From the NCBI GenBank assembly GCA_963768885.1, contig CAVYJN010000007.1, positions 62,001 to 126,000 of the forward strand: 64,000 nt of DNA. Reading direction: 5' to 3'. The notes under the pieces were generated by a model, which made no database searches, was not told where the DNA came from, and worked only from the letters and a program-made list of their open reading frames with translations. Within the stretch, counting starts at the first letter, position 1, and each line of letters starts with the position of its first letter. The DNA comes from DASRIA01 sp963768885 (GTDB lineage: Bacteria > Actinomycetota > Thermoleophilia > Solirubrobacterales > JBBDJG01). Of this stretch, positions 40,454 through 48,250 are shown in pieces. Both the position numbers and the translations under genes were made by a program.

Positions 40454-41224
40454 TCAGGACGACAGTCCGGAGATGTCCACGTACCAGTCGATGATCCCGG
40501 CCCCGAACAGCAGCGCGAGCATGCCGCCGAGCGCGAGGAACGGCGCGAAAGGCACTCCCTGCTTGCGGGCGGCCGGGCCGCGCACCGCGACGAGCGCGAT
40601 GCCCACGAGCGCGCCCGCGGCGAAGCCGAGGAACAGCGCCGGCCCGACGAGCTTGCCGAGGAAGAGCCCCATCACCGCCGCGAGCTTCACGTCTCCCATC
40701 CCCATTCCCGCGGGATAGGCGACCGCCGCGATCAGGAGGAATCCGCCCGCGGCCGCGCCCGCGATCAGGTTCTCGGGCAACCGGCCGGGATCGGCGATCG
40801 TCCACAGCACGAGCGCGAGCACCGCGCCGGCGGCCATCAGGCGGTTCGGGATGATGCGCTGCTCGAGGTCGGTGGCCGCGGCGGCCACGAGGATCACCGC
40901 GAGGGCCAGCGCAGGCCAGAGCGCGGCCTCGCGGCCGAACTTGACGCCCACCAGCACGAACGCGGCCGCCGTGACGACCTCGACCGCCGGGTACCGCACC
41001 GAGATGCGCATGCCGCAGTCGCGGCAACGCCCCCGCAGGAGCAGCCAAGACACGACGGGAATGTTGTCGCGGCCGCGGATCGTCGTGCCGCATCCGGGGC
41101 AGCGCGAGCGCGGGGTGACGATGGACTCGCGGCGAGGCAGGCGGTAGGCGAGCACGTTCACGAAGCTCCCGAAGGCCGCTCCGCAGGCTCCGAGCAGGAC
41201 CAGTTCGCTGCCGGTCGCCTCCAT
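40454..41224 (-). CDS. pilD: prepilin peptidase (A24A family)
   Basis: Cleaves and N-methylates type IV prepilins. The 256-residue polytopic membrane protein has GAAFGSFVNVLAYRLP at the start, a zinc pair CPGCG and CRDCG, and the two catalytic aspartates in AATDLEQRIIPN and in GMGMGDVKLAAVMG (GxGD). The ATG at 41224 is 2 bases after the first-listed prepilin stop at 41227, so the two are coupled. Likely processes both prepilins encoded next to it. Confidence 0.94.
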   Translation of the reverse strand: MEATGSELVLLGACGAAFGSFVNVLAYRLPRRESIVTPRSRCPGCGTTIRGRDNIPVVSWLLLRGRCRDCGMRISVRYPAVEVVTAAAFVLVGVKFGREAALWPALALAVILVAAAATDLEQRIIPNRLMAAGAVLALVLWTIADPGRLPENLIAGAAAGGFLLIAAVAYPAGMGMGDVKLAAVMGLFLGKLVGPALFLGFAAGALVGIALVAVRGPAARKQGVPFAPFLALGGMLALLFGAGIIDWYVDISGLSS

Positions 41225-41226
41225 CG

Positions 41227-41676
41227 CTACCAGGTCCCGCCGGGCTTGCATCCGCCGGTGCCGGGCGGCGAGCAGCTGCGGTCGATCGTGCCGGTCGGGA
41301 GCCGGTGCACGGTGAAGGTCACCGGGTCGGTCGAGGTCGAGGAGGTCTCGATCTCGTACTCGTTGCTGGTCGCCGCCACGATCGCCAGCGTGGGAGCGTC
41401 CTTCAGCGAGGTCTGCTCGACCTCGAGGTCGGCCCGCGTGACTCCGGCGTAGGTCTTGTGCTCCACGAAATAGGACTCCATCGCGGTCTGCGCCGAGCGC
41501 GCGTGGGTCTTCGCGTCCGCGTCGTGCGCCTTGTTCTGCTGGGTCGTGAAGGCGGCGATCACGATCGCGGCCAGCAGCCCGATGATGATCAGGACGACCA
41601 GCAGCTCGATCAGGGTGACTCCGCGCTCCTCCCTCAGAAGGCGTGGCGCCGCCGGAGTTATGCGCGACGGTGACAT
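41227..41676 (-). CDS. type IV prepilin-like protein 1
   Basis: A 149-residue prepilin with a short leader and cleavage site LREERGVTLIELLVVLIIIG; cleavage would fall after the Gly. The mature N-terminal helix is followed by a small variable domain with a C-terminal Cys pair in RSCSPPGTGGCKPGGTW. Its position just before pilD and its +5 Glu suggest a minor or alternative pilin. Start is ATG-less GTG or ATG near MSPSRITPAAPRLL; leader length is ordinary. Confidence 0.9.
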   Translation of the reverse strand: MSPSRITPAAPRLLREERGVTLIELLVVLIIIGLLAAIVIAAFTTQQNKAHDADAKTHARSAQTAMESYFVEHKTYAGVTRADLEVEQTSLKDAPTLAIVAATSNEYEIETSSTSTDPVTFTVHRLPTGTIDRSCSPPGTGGCKPGGTW

Positions 41677-41749
41677 CCGGTTCAGTATCGGTTCCGATTT
41701 GGTGCGTCTTGACCCGCCGGTCGGCGCGATGCAAGCGCTCCGGAACGGA

Positions 41750-41777
41750 GAAGGGCGGGCCCGGAGGCCCGCCCTTC
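41750..41777 (-). terminator. hairpin terminator after pilA
   Basis: A perfect 12-bp stem (41750-41761 with 41766-41777) with a 4-base loop, 25 bases after the pilA stop at 41803 on the minus strand. It may limit read-through from pilA into the second prepilin and pilD. No T-run. Confidence 0.6.
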
Positions 41778-41802
41778 ACCTACGACTACAGCTTTCCCGG
41801 TG

Positions 41803-42255
41803 TTACCAGGTACCGCCGCTGGTCGCCGAGCAACCGCCCTTGTCGGCCGAGCCGGTGGCACACGTGCGTGCCGTGGTGCCGCCCGCGGCGCGGGACAGGG
41901 TGAAGGTCGCCGCGTTCGAGTCACGGTTGGACGTGACGACGACCTGGTAGTTGTTCGAGCCGGAGCTGACCGACAGGCGTGCGCCGGCGTCGTTCAGCGT
42001 GGGCTCGATCGAGCGCAGGGAAGCGAGCGTGCACGACGAGTACGAACCGTTGTTGTCGGTCGCACAGGTCTCGAACGCCTCAGCGGCCGTGACGGCCGTG
42101 GACTTCGCCTCTGCGTCGTTACCCTTGCTCCGCTGGTTCAGGAACGAGGGAATGGCGATCGCGGCAAGGATGCCGATGATCAGGATCACGACCAGCAGCT
42201 CGATCAGGGTGAAACCCTTCTCGCTCTGGGCGCGCTCGCGGAGCTTCCGCAACAT
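41803..42255 (-). CDS. pilA: major type IV prepilin
   Basis: A 150-residue prepilin with leader MLRKLRERAQSEKG and mature start FTLIELLVVILIIGILAAIA (class III signal, +1 Phe, +5 Glu). The globular part has two Cys near the middle and two at the end, in ARTCATGSADKGGCSATSG followed by GTW. A strong ribosome-binding site, AGGAGG, lies 8 bases upstream. The FliA/WhiG-like element and a leader hairpin lie further upstream. Confidence 0.93.
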   Translation of the reverse strand: MLRKLRERAQSEKGFTLIELLVVILIIGILAAIAIPSFLNQRSKGNDAEAKSTAVTAAEAFETCATDNNGSYSSCTLASLRSIEPTLNDAGARLSVSSGSNNYQVVVTSNRDSNAATFTLSRAAGGTTARTCATGSADKGGCSATSGGTW

Positions 42256-42263
42256 GTTGAACT

Positions 42264-42269
42264 CCTCCT
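42264..42269 (-). promoter_or_regulatory. strong ribosome-binding site of pilA
   Basis: AGGAGG (plus-strand CCTCCT) 8 bases upstream of the pilA ATG at 42255. It is the strongest Shine-Dalgarno in the pilus region, consistent with high expression of the major pilin. Confidence 0.8.
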
Positions 42270-42347
42270 ATTGGGGGCTGTACTGCTGACTGGTCGTCAG
42301 ATCCCGGCAACTGGGGGGCGCTGACGAAGCGGGGGGCTCCGACGCCC

Positions 42348-42394
42348 TCAGACTCGGCGTCCACTCCCGGGTGGGGAGCAGGCGCCGAGCCTGA
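42348..42394 (-). other. long leader hairpin of pilA
   Basis: An imperfect stem-loop of about 16 bp: TCAG with CTGA, CTCGGCG with CGCCGAG and CTCCC with GGGAG, separated by a 1x1 mismatch and a 4x4 internal loop, with a 5-base terminal loop. It begins just after the predicted -10 at 42409 and lies about 90 bases before the pilA ribosome-binding site, so it would be near the mRNA 5' end. Confidence 0.55.
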
Positions 42395-42408
42395 ACCTGA
42401 CGCACGGT

Positions 42409-42435
42409 GTATCGACGCCTGCCCCGGGTTCTTTA
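42409..42435 (-). promoter_or_regulatory. FliA/WhiG-type promoter candidate before pilA
   Basis: On the minus strand: TAAA (42432-42435), 15 bases, then GTCGATAC (42409-42416), matching TAAA-N15-GCCGATAA of sigma-28-family promoters at 6 of 8 bases of the second box. The identical block GGCGTCGATACAC is present upstream of pilM. The pilA ATG is about 154 bases downstream. Confidence 0.55.
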
Positions 42436-42580
42436 GGCTCCGGCAACGTTTTGGACGCCGTTTCCCGCGGCCGCGCGATCGCCACATCTGGGTGGTTCGC
42501 CCGCGGTGTGCCGGTTGGATGGCGTCCTACGCCACGACCGCCGCGCCCGCGCAGGACGAGGGGTGCGGAGGCCGCCCCGC

Positions 42581-42610
42581 TTGACATGTGACCATCTGGT
42601 CACGTATTAT
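42581..42610 (+). promoter_or_regulatory. promoter and operator of the ArsR-SRPBCC gene
   Basis: A perfect -35 TTGACA (42581-42586), 18-base spacer and -10 TATTAT (42605-42610). The spacer holds the perfect inverted repeat GTGACCA-TC-TGGTCAC (42588-42603), a natural site for ArsR self-repression. The ATG at 42618 is 7 bases after the -10, so the mRNA would be leaderless. Confidence 0.8.
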
Positions 42611-42617
42611 CGCGGTC

Positions 42618-43388
42618 ATGGACGAGGTCTTCAGGGCACTCGCCGACCCCACCCGCCGCGGCCTGCTCGACGCGCTGTTCGAGCGCGACGGGCAGACGCT
42701 CGGCGCGCTCGAGCAGGGCATGCCGATGACGCGCTTCGGCGTGATGAAGCACCTGCGGGTGCTCGAGGAGGCGGGGCTCGTCGTGACGCAGCGGCGCGGT
42801 CGCGAGAAGCTCCACTTCCTGAACCCCGTCCCGATCCGGCTCGTCCACGACCGGTGGGTGAGCAAATACGCCGAGCCCTGGGCCGCCGCGCTCAGCGGGC
42901 TCAAGAAAAGCATCGAGGAGGACGTCATGGAGAAAGTCTTCGAGATCTACATCAAGACCACCCCGGAGCGCCTGTGGCAGGCGATCACGGACGCCGAGAT
43001 GAGGCGGAAGTACAACTTCGGGGTCGGCGTCACCTCGGACTGGAGCGCGGGCTCCGGCTACGAGTCCGTCCACCCCGGCGCGGGGATCGCGATCGCCGCG
43101 GGAGAGAACCTGGAGGTCGAGCCGCCGCGCCGCCTGGTGCAGAGCTTCAACGCCCTCTGGAGCGACGACGTGAAGAGCGAGGGCACCTCGCGCGTGACCT
43201 GGGAGATCGAGCCGGTCGAGGACTCGTGCCGGCTGACGGTCACGCACGACCAGCTGCGCGAGGGCGCGAACAACGAGCTGTACGGCGGCTGGCCGATGAT
43301 CCTCTCGGGCCTCAAGACGCTGCTCGAGACCGGGGAGCTGCTCACGACCCCCGGCTCGCTGCGCCGTCCGCGCCCGGCGCCTGGCTGA
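42618..43388 (+). CDS. ArsR-type regulator fused to an SRPBCC/Aha1-like domain
   Basis: 256 residues. The first half (about 1-85) is a winged-helix ArsR domain (MDEVFRALADPTRRGLLDAL, MPMTRFGVMKHLRVLEEAGL, HFLNPVPIRLVHDRWV); there is no CVCD or other metal motif. The second half (about 95-235) is an SRPBCC/Aha1-like domain (KVFEIYIKTTPERLWQAITD, DWSAGSGYESVHPG). These two families are commonly encoded as adjacent genes; here they are in one frame. Inserted in the pilus cluster on the opposite strand with its own promoter. A small-molecule ligand for the SRPBCC half is a reasonable inference. Confidence 0.88.
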   Translation: MDEVFRALADPTRRGLLDALFERDGQTLGALEQGMPMTRFGVMKHLRVLEEAGLVVTQRRGREKLHFLNPVPIRLVHDRWVSKYAEPWAAALSGLKKSIEEDVMEKVFEIYIKTTPERLWQAITDAEMRRKYNFGVGVTSDWSAGSGYESVHPGAGIAIAAGENLEVEPPRRLVQSFNALWSDDVKSEGTSRVTWEIEPVEDSCRLTVTHDQLREGANNELYGGWPMILSGLKTLLETGELLTTPGSLRRPRPAPG

Positions 43389-43895
43389 TCGGGCCGGCAG
43401 CCGCGGCTCGTCGCAGTCGCGCAGTCCGCCGCCCGGCTGATCCGCGTCGCTCGGCGATCACCCGTCGCGATTCTCGACGAGACCATGAAGCATCGATCCG
43501 GGGCGGGCAGGCTGCTGAGGCGAGGCGCCGCCGCGCGGCCCGGCGGTGGCACGTCGGAGCATCGGGATGCGTCCGTCCGCGGCCGCCGAGCCCAGCCGCG
43601 CATCCGCGCGCACTCGCAGGCGGCGCAGCCGTCGCCGCATCGAGGGCCCAGGCGCTGCGCGGCAGGGCGCGTCCAGGAACCCGGCAGGGACCTCGAGCCG
43701 CTTTCTCGAGCGTGATCCGGTCACGCGTGCGGATCGTCGGCCGGCAGCGGCCCGACGCGAGCCGTCAGGTCGCCGCGACAGGACGCGGGCCGTCGCGGCT
43801 CGACGAGGCACCGGACGGCCGAGCGATCATCCAGGAGCGACCCGCCTGCTCGTGCACGCCGGCGACCGTGTCGCGCCTCAGCGCGCGCGCCGGCG
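43389..43895. other. 507-base stretch without a recognisable gene
   Basis: Between the convergent ArsR-SRPBCC and pilC genes. Arg-, Pro- and Ser-rich frames are open here on both strands but have the character of shadow frames and no family resemblance. No tRNA, repeat or promoter was seen. Could be an eroded gene or spacer. Confidence 0.5.
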
Positions 43896-45110
43896 CTACT
43901 GGATCTTGTCGTAGAGCTGGAACAGCGGCAGGTACATCGAGATCACGATGAACCCGACGATCCCGCCGACGAGCATGATCATGACGGGCTCGAGGATCGA
44001 GGTCAGCGCCTTGATCACCGCGGCGACCTCGTCCTCGTAGAAGTCGGCGACCTTGGCCAGCATGCCGTCCAGGTTCCCCGTTTCCTCGCCGACGCCGACC
44101 ATGTGGGCGACCATCGTCGGGAACATCTTGCTCTGGCGCAGCGGCTCGGCGATCGAGCCTCCGCGCTGGACGGAGAGCTTGACGTCGTCCATCGCCTTCT
44201 CCATGTGCGAGTTGCCGGCCGTCTTGGCCGTGATGTCGATCGCCTGCAGCAGCGGCACGCCGGCGTGCACGAGCCCCGAGAAGGTCCGCGACCAGCGCGC
44301 GAGCGCGATCTTGTGGATCACGTCGCCGATCTTGGCCGGGATCTTCAGGCGGATCTTGTCCCACTGCCAGCGTCCCCACGAGCTCTTCTTCCACTTGCGG
44401 ATCCCGATCACGAGCGCGACCGTGCCGCCGATGATCAGGTACCACTGCCCGCGCAGCGCCTTGGACATGCCGACGCTCAACTTCGTGATGAAGGGCAGCT
44501 CGCCGTTGAAGTCCGCGAAGACCTCCTCGAAGACGGGGATCAGGAAAGCGACCAGGGCGAGCAGCACCACCACCGCGAAGATCCCGATCATCATCGGGTA
44601 GGCCATCGCCGCGCGCACCTGGCGCCGCAGCGAGTCCTGCTTCTCCATCTGGTCCGCGACGCGCTCGAGCGACTCCTCGAGCATTCCCGCGCTCTCACCG
44701 GTGCGGGTCATCGCGATGTAGAGCTCGTTGAAGACGTCGGGGTGCTTCTCGAGCGAGTCCGCCATCGAGATACCGGCCTCGATGTCCTGGCGCACCTCGC
44801 CCAGGACCTGCCTCAGCTTGTCGTTTTCGGTGGTGTCCTCGAGGACGTGGAAGCAACGCAGGATCGACATGCCCGACGCGACCATCGTCGCGAGCTGGCG
44901 CGTCATCACCGTCAGCTCCTGCGGCTTGATCCGCTTGAAGCGCTCGAACAGGTCCTGGCTGGTGACGCTGGTCTTGTTCTCGTTGATGTCGAGAACGATC
45001 AGGCCGCGATCGCGCAGCTGATCGGTGACCGACTGCTTCGACTCCGCCTCGAGCTCGCCCCGCGCGGGCACCCCCGCGAGGTCGACCGCCTTGAAGGTGT
45101 AGGTATTCAT
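43896..45110 (-). CDS. pilC: type IV pilus assembly platform protein PilC
   Basis: The 404-residue T2SSF-family membrane protein has two tandem F domains, each with a cytosolic helical bundle and membrane helix: LTVMTRQLATMVASGMSILR and RTFSGLVHAGVPLLQAIDIT. Also FNELYIAMTRTGESAGMLEE, YPMMIGIFAVVVLLALVAFL and the C-terminal VMIMLVGGIVGFIVISMYLP. It connects PilB/PilT to the pilus base. It is 16 bases downstream of pilT. Confidence 0.94.
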   Translation of the reverse strand: MNTYTFKAVDLAGVPARGELEAESKQSVTDQLRDRGLIVLDINENKTSVTSQDLFERFKRIKPQELTVMTRQLATMVASGMSILRCFHVLEDTTENDKLRQVLGEVRQDIEAGISMADSLEKHPDVFNELYIAMTRTGESAGMLEESLERVADQMEKQDSLRRQVRAAMAYPMMIGIFAVVVLLALVAFLIPVFEEVFADFNGELPFITKLSVGMSKALRGQWYLIIGGTVALVIGIRKWKKSSWGRWQWDKIRLKIPAKIGDVIHKIALARWSRTFSGLVHAGVPLLQAIDITAKTAGNSHMEKAMDDVKLSVQRGGSIAEPLRQSKMFPTMVAHMVGVGEETGNLDGMLAKVADFYEDEVAAVIKALTSILEPVMIMLVGGIVGFIVISMYLPLFQLYDKIQ

Positions 45111-45125
45111 CCCGGGGGTTTCGGG

Positions 45126-46205
45126 CTAGGCGGCCCTCATGCCGCTGCCGAGCAGCCTGCGCAGCTCCTCCGGGGTGCTCGAGCGCGACTCCGCCAGGTC
45201 CCGGGTGATCTTGCCGGCGCGCACGAGCTGCGCGAGCGCCGAGTCCATCGACTGCATTCCCTGCGACACGCCGGTCTGGAGCACCGAGTGGATCTGGTGC
45301 GTCTTGCCCTCGCGGATCAGGTTTCGCACCGCGGGGTTCAGCACCAGCACCTCGCAGGCAGCGACACGGCCGGAGCCGTCGGCGGTCGGGAGCAGCTGCT
45401 GCGTGACCACGCCCTGGAGCGCGACCGACAGCTGCACCCGCACCTGCTGCTGCTGGTGCGGCGGGAAGACGTCGATGATGCGGTCGATCGTCTGCGGCGC
45501 GTCCTGGGTGTGAAGGGTGGCGAACACGAGGTGCCCGGTCTCGGCCGCGGTGAGCGCGGTCGAGATCGTCTCGAGGTCGCGCATCTCGCCCACCAGAATG
45601 ACGTCGGGATCCTGGCGAAGAGCTGCCTTGAGGCCGAGCGAGAAGCTCTGCGCGTCGTTGCCGATCTCGCGCTGGTTCACGACGCACCTCTGGTGGCGGT
45701 GAAGGAACTCGATCGGGTCCTCGATCGTGAGGATGTGCTCCTTGCGCGACTTGTTGATCTCGTCGATCATCGCGGCGAGGGAGGTGGACTTGCCCGATCC
45801 GGTCGGCCCCGTGACGAGCACGAACCCACGCGGCTTCTTCACCATCTCGTGGATCACCGTCGGGAGGCCGAGCTGGTCGACCGACTTGATCTCCGAGGGG
45901 ATCAGGCGGAACGCCGCGCCGACCGACGCGCGCTGCATGTAGGCGTTGACCCTGAACCGGCCGTAGCGCGGAACCGAGTACGAGAAGTCGACCTGCCAGT
46001 CCTCCTCCAGCCTCTTGCGCTGGTCGTTCGACAGGATGCTGTAGACGATGTCGCGCGTGTCCTTCGAGGTCAGCGCGGGGTAGTTCTCGAGCTCGCGGAT
46101 GTCGCCGCGCACGCGCACCATGGGCGGCAGGCCCGTGGTGAGGTGCAGGTCCGACGCGTTCAGCTCGACCGTTGACTTGAGGACTTCTGCGAAATCGATT
46201 TCCAT
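45126..46205 (-). CDS. pilT: twitching-motility retraction ATPase PilT
   Basis: The 359-residue hexameric ATPase starts at ATG 46205 (MEIDFAEVLKSTVELNASDL). Walker A is VLVTGPTGSGKSTSLAAMI, followed by the Asp box TIEDPIEFLH, Walker B VILVGEMRDLETI and the His box GHLVFATLHTQDAPQTIDRI. The AIRNLIRE-type motif of PilT appears as AVRNLIREGK. Retraction is thus expected, consistent with dynamic pili. Confidence 0.95.
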   Translation of the reverse strand: MEIDFAEVLKSTVELNASDLHLTTGLPPMVRVRGDIRELENYPALTSKDTRDIVYSILSNDQRKRLEEDWQVDFSYSVPRYGRFRVNAYMQRASVGAAFRLIPSEIKSVDQLGLPTVIHEMVKKPRGFVLVTGPTGSGKSTSLAAMIDEINKSRKEHILTIEDPIEFLHRHQRCVVNQREIGNDAQSFSLGLKAALRQDPDVILVGEMRDLETISTALTAAETGHLVFATLHTQDAPQTIDRIIDVFPPHQQQQVRVQLSVALQGVVTQQLLPTADGSGRVAACEVLVLNPAVRNLIREGKTHQIHSVLQTGVSQGMQSMDSALAQLVRAGKITRDLAESRSSTPEELRRLLGSGMRAA

Positions 46206-46215
46206 GTCTACCTTT

Positions 46216-46329
46216 CGGGGCTTCGCCCGACCAAAGTCATGTGCTTCGCGCCTTCGGCGCTCGCTTCTGGAATATCCGGGGCTTCGCCCCACCTAGAGTC
46301 CTGTGCTTCGCGCCTGCGGCGCTCGCTTC
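46216..46329. repeat. tandem pair of double-hairpin repeats between pilB and pilT
   Basis: Two units (46216-46267, 52 nt; 46277-46329, 53 nt) share CGGGGCTTCGCCC, a central TGTGCTTCGCGCC and CGGCGCTCGCTTC. Each carries two mini-hairpins, GGGGC-TTC-GCCCC-like and GCGCC-TTC-GGCGC-like. The loop and one stem base vary between units. They lie between the pilB stop and pilT start on the minus strand. Confidence 0.7.
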
Positions 46330-46336
46330 AATCTAC

Positions 46337-48250
46337 TTAATCGGCAGCCAGCGCCGAACCCGTAATCCTGGCCACTTCCTGGATGGAGGTGATGCCCATC
46401 CGGAACTTGTCCATGCCGTCCTCCTGGAGGGTGCGCATGCCCTGCTCCATCGCCAGCGTGCGGATCTTGTCCGCGGACGCGCGCTCGATCACGAGCTCGC
46501 GGATCTCCTTGGAGAGCGTCATGGCCTCGTACAGGCCGACGCGGCCCTTGTAGCCGGAGAATCCGCAGCGCTTGCAGCCCTTCGGCGCGTAGGCCTCGAC
46601 GTCGTTCTCGATCCCGAAGTTCTGGAGCGCGTCGGCCCGGATCACCGTGAGCTCCTTGCACTGCGAGCACAGCAGGCGCGCGAGGCGCTGCGAGACCACG
46701 CAGTCGAGCGCCGAGGCGGTCAGGAACGGCTCGATGCCCATCTCGGTGAGGCGTGAGACGGCGGTCGGAGCGTCGTTGGTGTGCAGCGTCGACAGGACGA
46801 GGTGGCCCGTCAGGGCCGACTCGATCGCGATCTGGGCGGTCTCCTTGTCGCGGATCTCTCCGACCATGATCACGTCGGGGTCCGAGCGCACGATCGAGCG
46901 CAGCCCGGCCGAGAAGGTGAGGCCCGCCTTGAGGTTCACCTGCACCTGGGTGAGGCCCGGGATCTGGTACTCGACCGGGTCCTCGATCGTGATGATGTTG
47001 CGCTCGGGGACGTTGATCTGGTTGAGCGCCGCGTAGAGGCTGGTCGTCTTGCCGGAGCCGGTCGGCCCGGTCACGAACGTCGCGCCGTACGAGCGGCTGA
47101 ACGAGTTCTGGAAGCGCTCGAGCGTGTCCTCCTGCATCCCGAGCCGCTCGAGGCCGATCAGGGCCTGCTCCTTGTCGAGGATGCGCAGCACCACCTTCTC
47201 GCCCTTCACCGAGGGCAGGGATGCCATGCGGATGTCGACCGGGTGCCCCAGGACCGTCAACCCGACTCGCCCGTCCTGCGGGAGGCGCTTCTCGGCGATG
47301 TCGAGGCTCGCCATGATCTTCAGGCGCGACGTGACGCCGGCGACCATGCGGCGGGGGACGGTGGTCGCGTCGTGGAGCATGCCGTCCACGCGGTAGCGCA
47401 CCTTCATGTCCTTGCCGTCGGGCTCGAAGTGGATGTCCGACGCCCCTTCCTCGATCCCCTGTGCGATCACGCCGTTCACGAGCTTGATCACGGGCGCATC
47501 GCCGGCGGACTCGCGGATCTCGGTGATCTCGCCGGCCGCGAGGCCCTCCTCCTCGTCCTCCTCGATCGCCTCCGCGATCGACGAGTCGAGCTTGGTGGCG
47601 TTCGAGACCGCGGCGTCGATGTCCTCGGCGGACGCGACCGCGGGCCGCACGTCGAGGCCGGTCATGATCGAGATGTCGTCGACCGCGCGCACGTTGGTCG
47701 GGTCCGACATCGCGACCAGCAGCGTGTCGTCGCCGACGAACGCGACGGGGATCGCGCCGTAGCGCTTCGCGGCCTGGCTCGGGATCAGGTTCATCGCGCC
47801 GAGGTCGATCTCGAACGCGTTCAGGTCGAGGTGATCGAGGCCGAACCGCTCGGACGTCGCGCGGGCGAGCTGGTCGCTCGTGATGACCTGGCTTAGGAGC
47901 AGTACCTGCTCCGGGGTCATCCCGTTGGACCGCGCCTCGGCGATCGCCTTGTCGACCTGCTCCTGACTCGCGTAGCCGAGCTCGACGATGTGGTCCGTGA
48001 TGAAGCGGCCCGAGCCGCCTCGGCGACGTGGCGGGGTCAGACCGGGGCGCTCGCCCGGCTGCGGCGGCGCTGACTCGTCGGCGCCCTCGGCACCGCCGGC
48101 GTCGTCGCGCGGCGGGGGCGTGCTGGGCCCGGCCTCGCCGTTCAGCGCGCCGTTGACCGCCTGGACCGGCGCCCCCGGGCCCGTCGATTCCGGGTCCTGG
48201 GGTACAGGCCTCAGCGTGTGTGTCGTGTCAGTGCTCTCCGGTTGCGCCAC
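46337..48250 (-). CDS. pilB: type IV pilus extension ATPase PilB
   Basis: 637 residues from GTG 48250. A disordered Pro/Gly-rich N-terminal region (about 1-75) precedes an MshEN-like domain (FITDHIVELGYASQEQVDKA, about 85-210). The ATPase core has Walker A TGPTGSGKTTSLYAALNQI, Asp box TIEDPVEYQIPGL, Walker B PDVIMVGEIRDKETA and His box LSTLHTNDAPTAVSRLTEMG. A zinc site is CSQCKEL and CKRCGFSGYKGR, typical of PilB/GspE. The start overlaps the aroE end by 23 bases. Confidence 0.95.
   Translation of the reverse strand: MAQPESTDTTHTLRPVPQDPESTGPGAPVQAVNGALNGEAGPSTPPPRDDAGGAEGADESAPPQPGERPGLTPPRRRGGSGRFITDHIVELGYASQEQVDKAIAEARSNGMTPEQVLLLSQVITSDQLARATSERFGLDHLDLNAFEIDLGAMNLIPSQAAKRYGAIPVAFVGDDTLLVAMSDPTNVRAVDDISIMTGLDVRPAVASAEDIDAAVSNATKLDSSIAEAIEEDEEEGLAAGEITEIRESAGDAPVIKLVNGVIAQGIEEGASDIHFEPDGKDMKVRYRVDGMLHDATTVPRRMVAGVTSRLKIMASLDIAEKRLPQDGRVGLTVLGHPVDIRMASLPSVKGEKVVLRILDKEQALIGLERLGMQEDTLERFQNSFSRSYGATFVTGPTGSGKTTSLYAALNQINVPERNIITIEDPVEYQIPGLTQVQVNLKAGLTFSAGLRSIVRSDPDVIMVGEIRDKETAQIAIESALTGHLVLSTLHTNDAPTAVSRLTEMGIEPFLTASALDCVVSQRLARLLCSQCKELTVIRADALQNFGIENDVEAYAPKGCKRCGFSGYKGRVGLYEAMTLSKEIRELVIERASADKIRTLAMEQGMRTLQEDGMDKFRMGITSIQEVARITGSALAAD

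Noticed and set aside
24555..42603. GTGACC/GGTCAC arms near tlyA as an ArsR site like that at 42588-42603
   Set aside because: Spacing between the arms is 25 bases near tlyA versus 2 in the ArsR operator; likely chance.
43389..43895. Arg/Ser/Pro-rich open frames in the 507-base gap
   Set aside because: No family motif, no ribosome-binding site, and composition typical of shadow frames in high-GC DNA.
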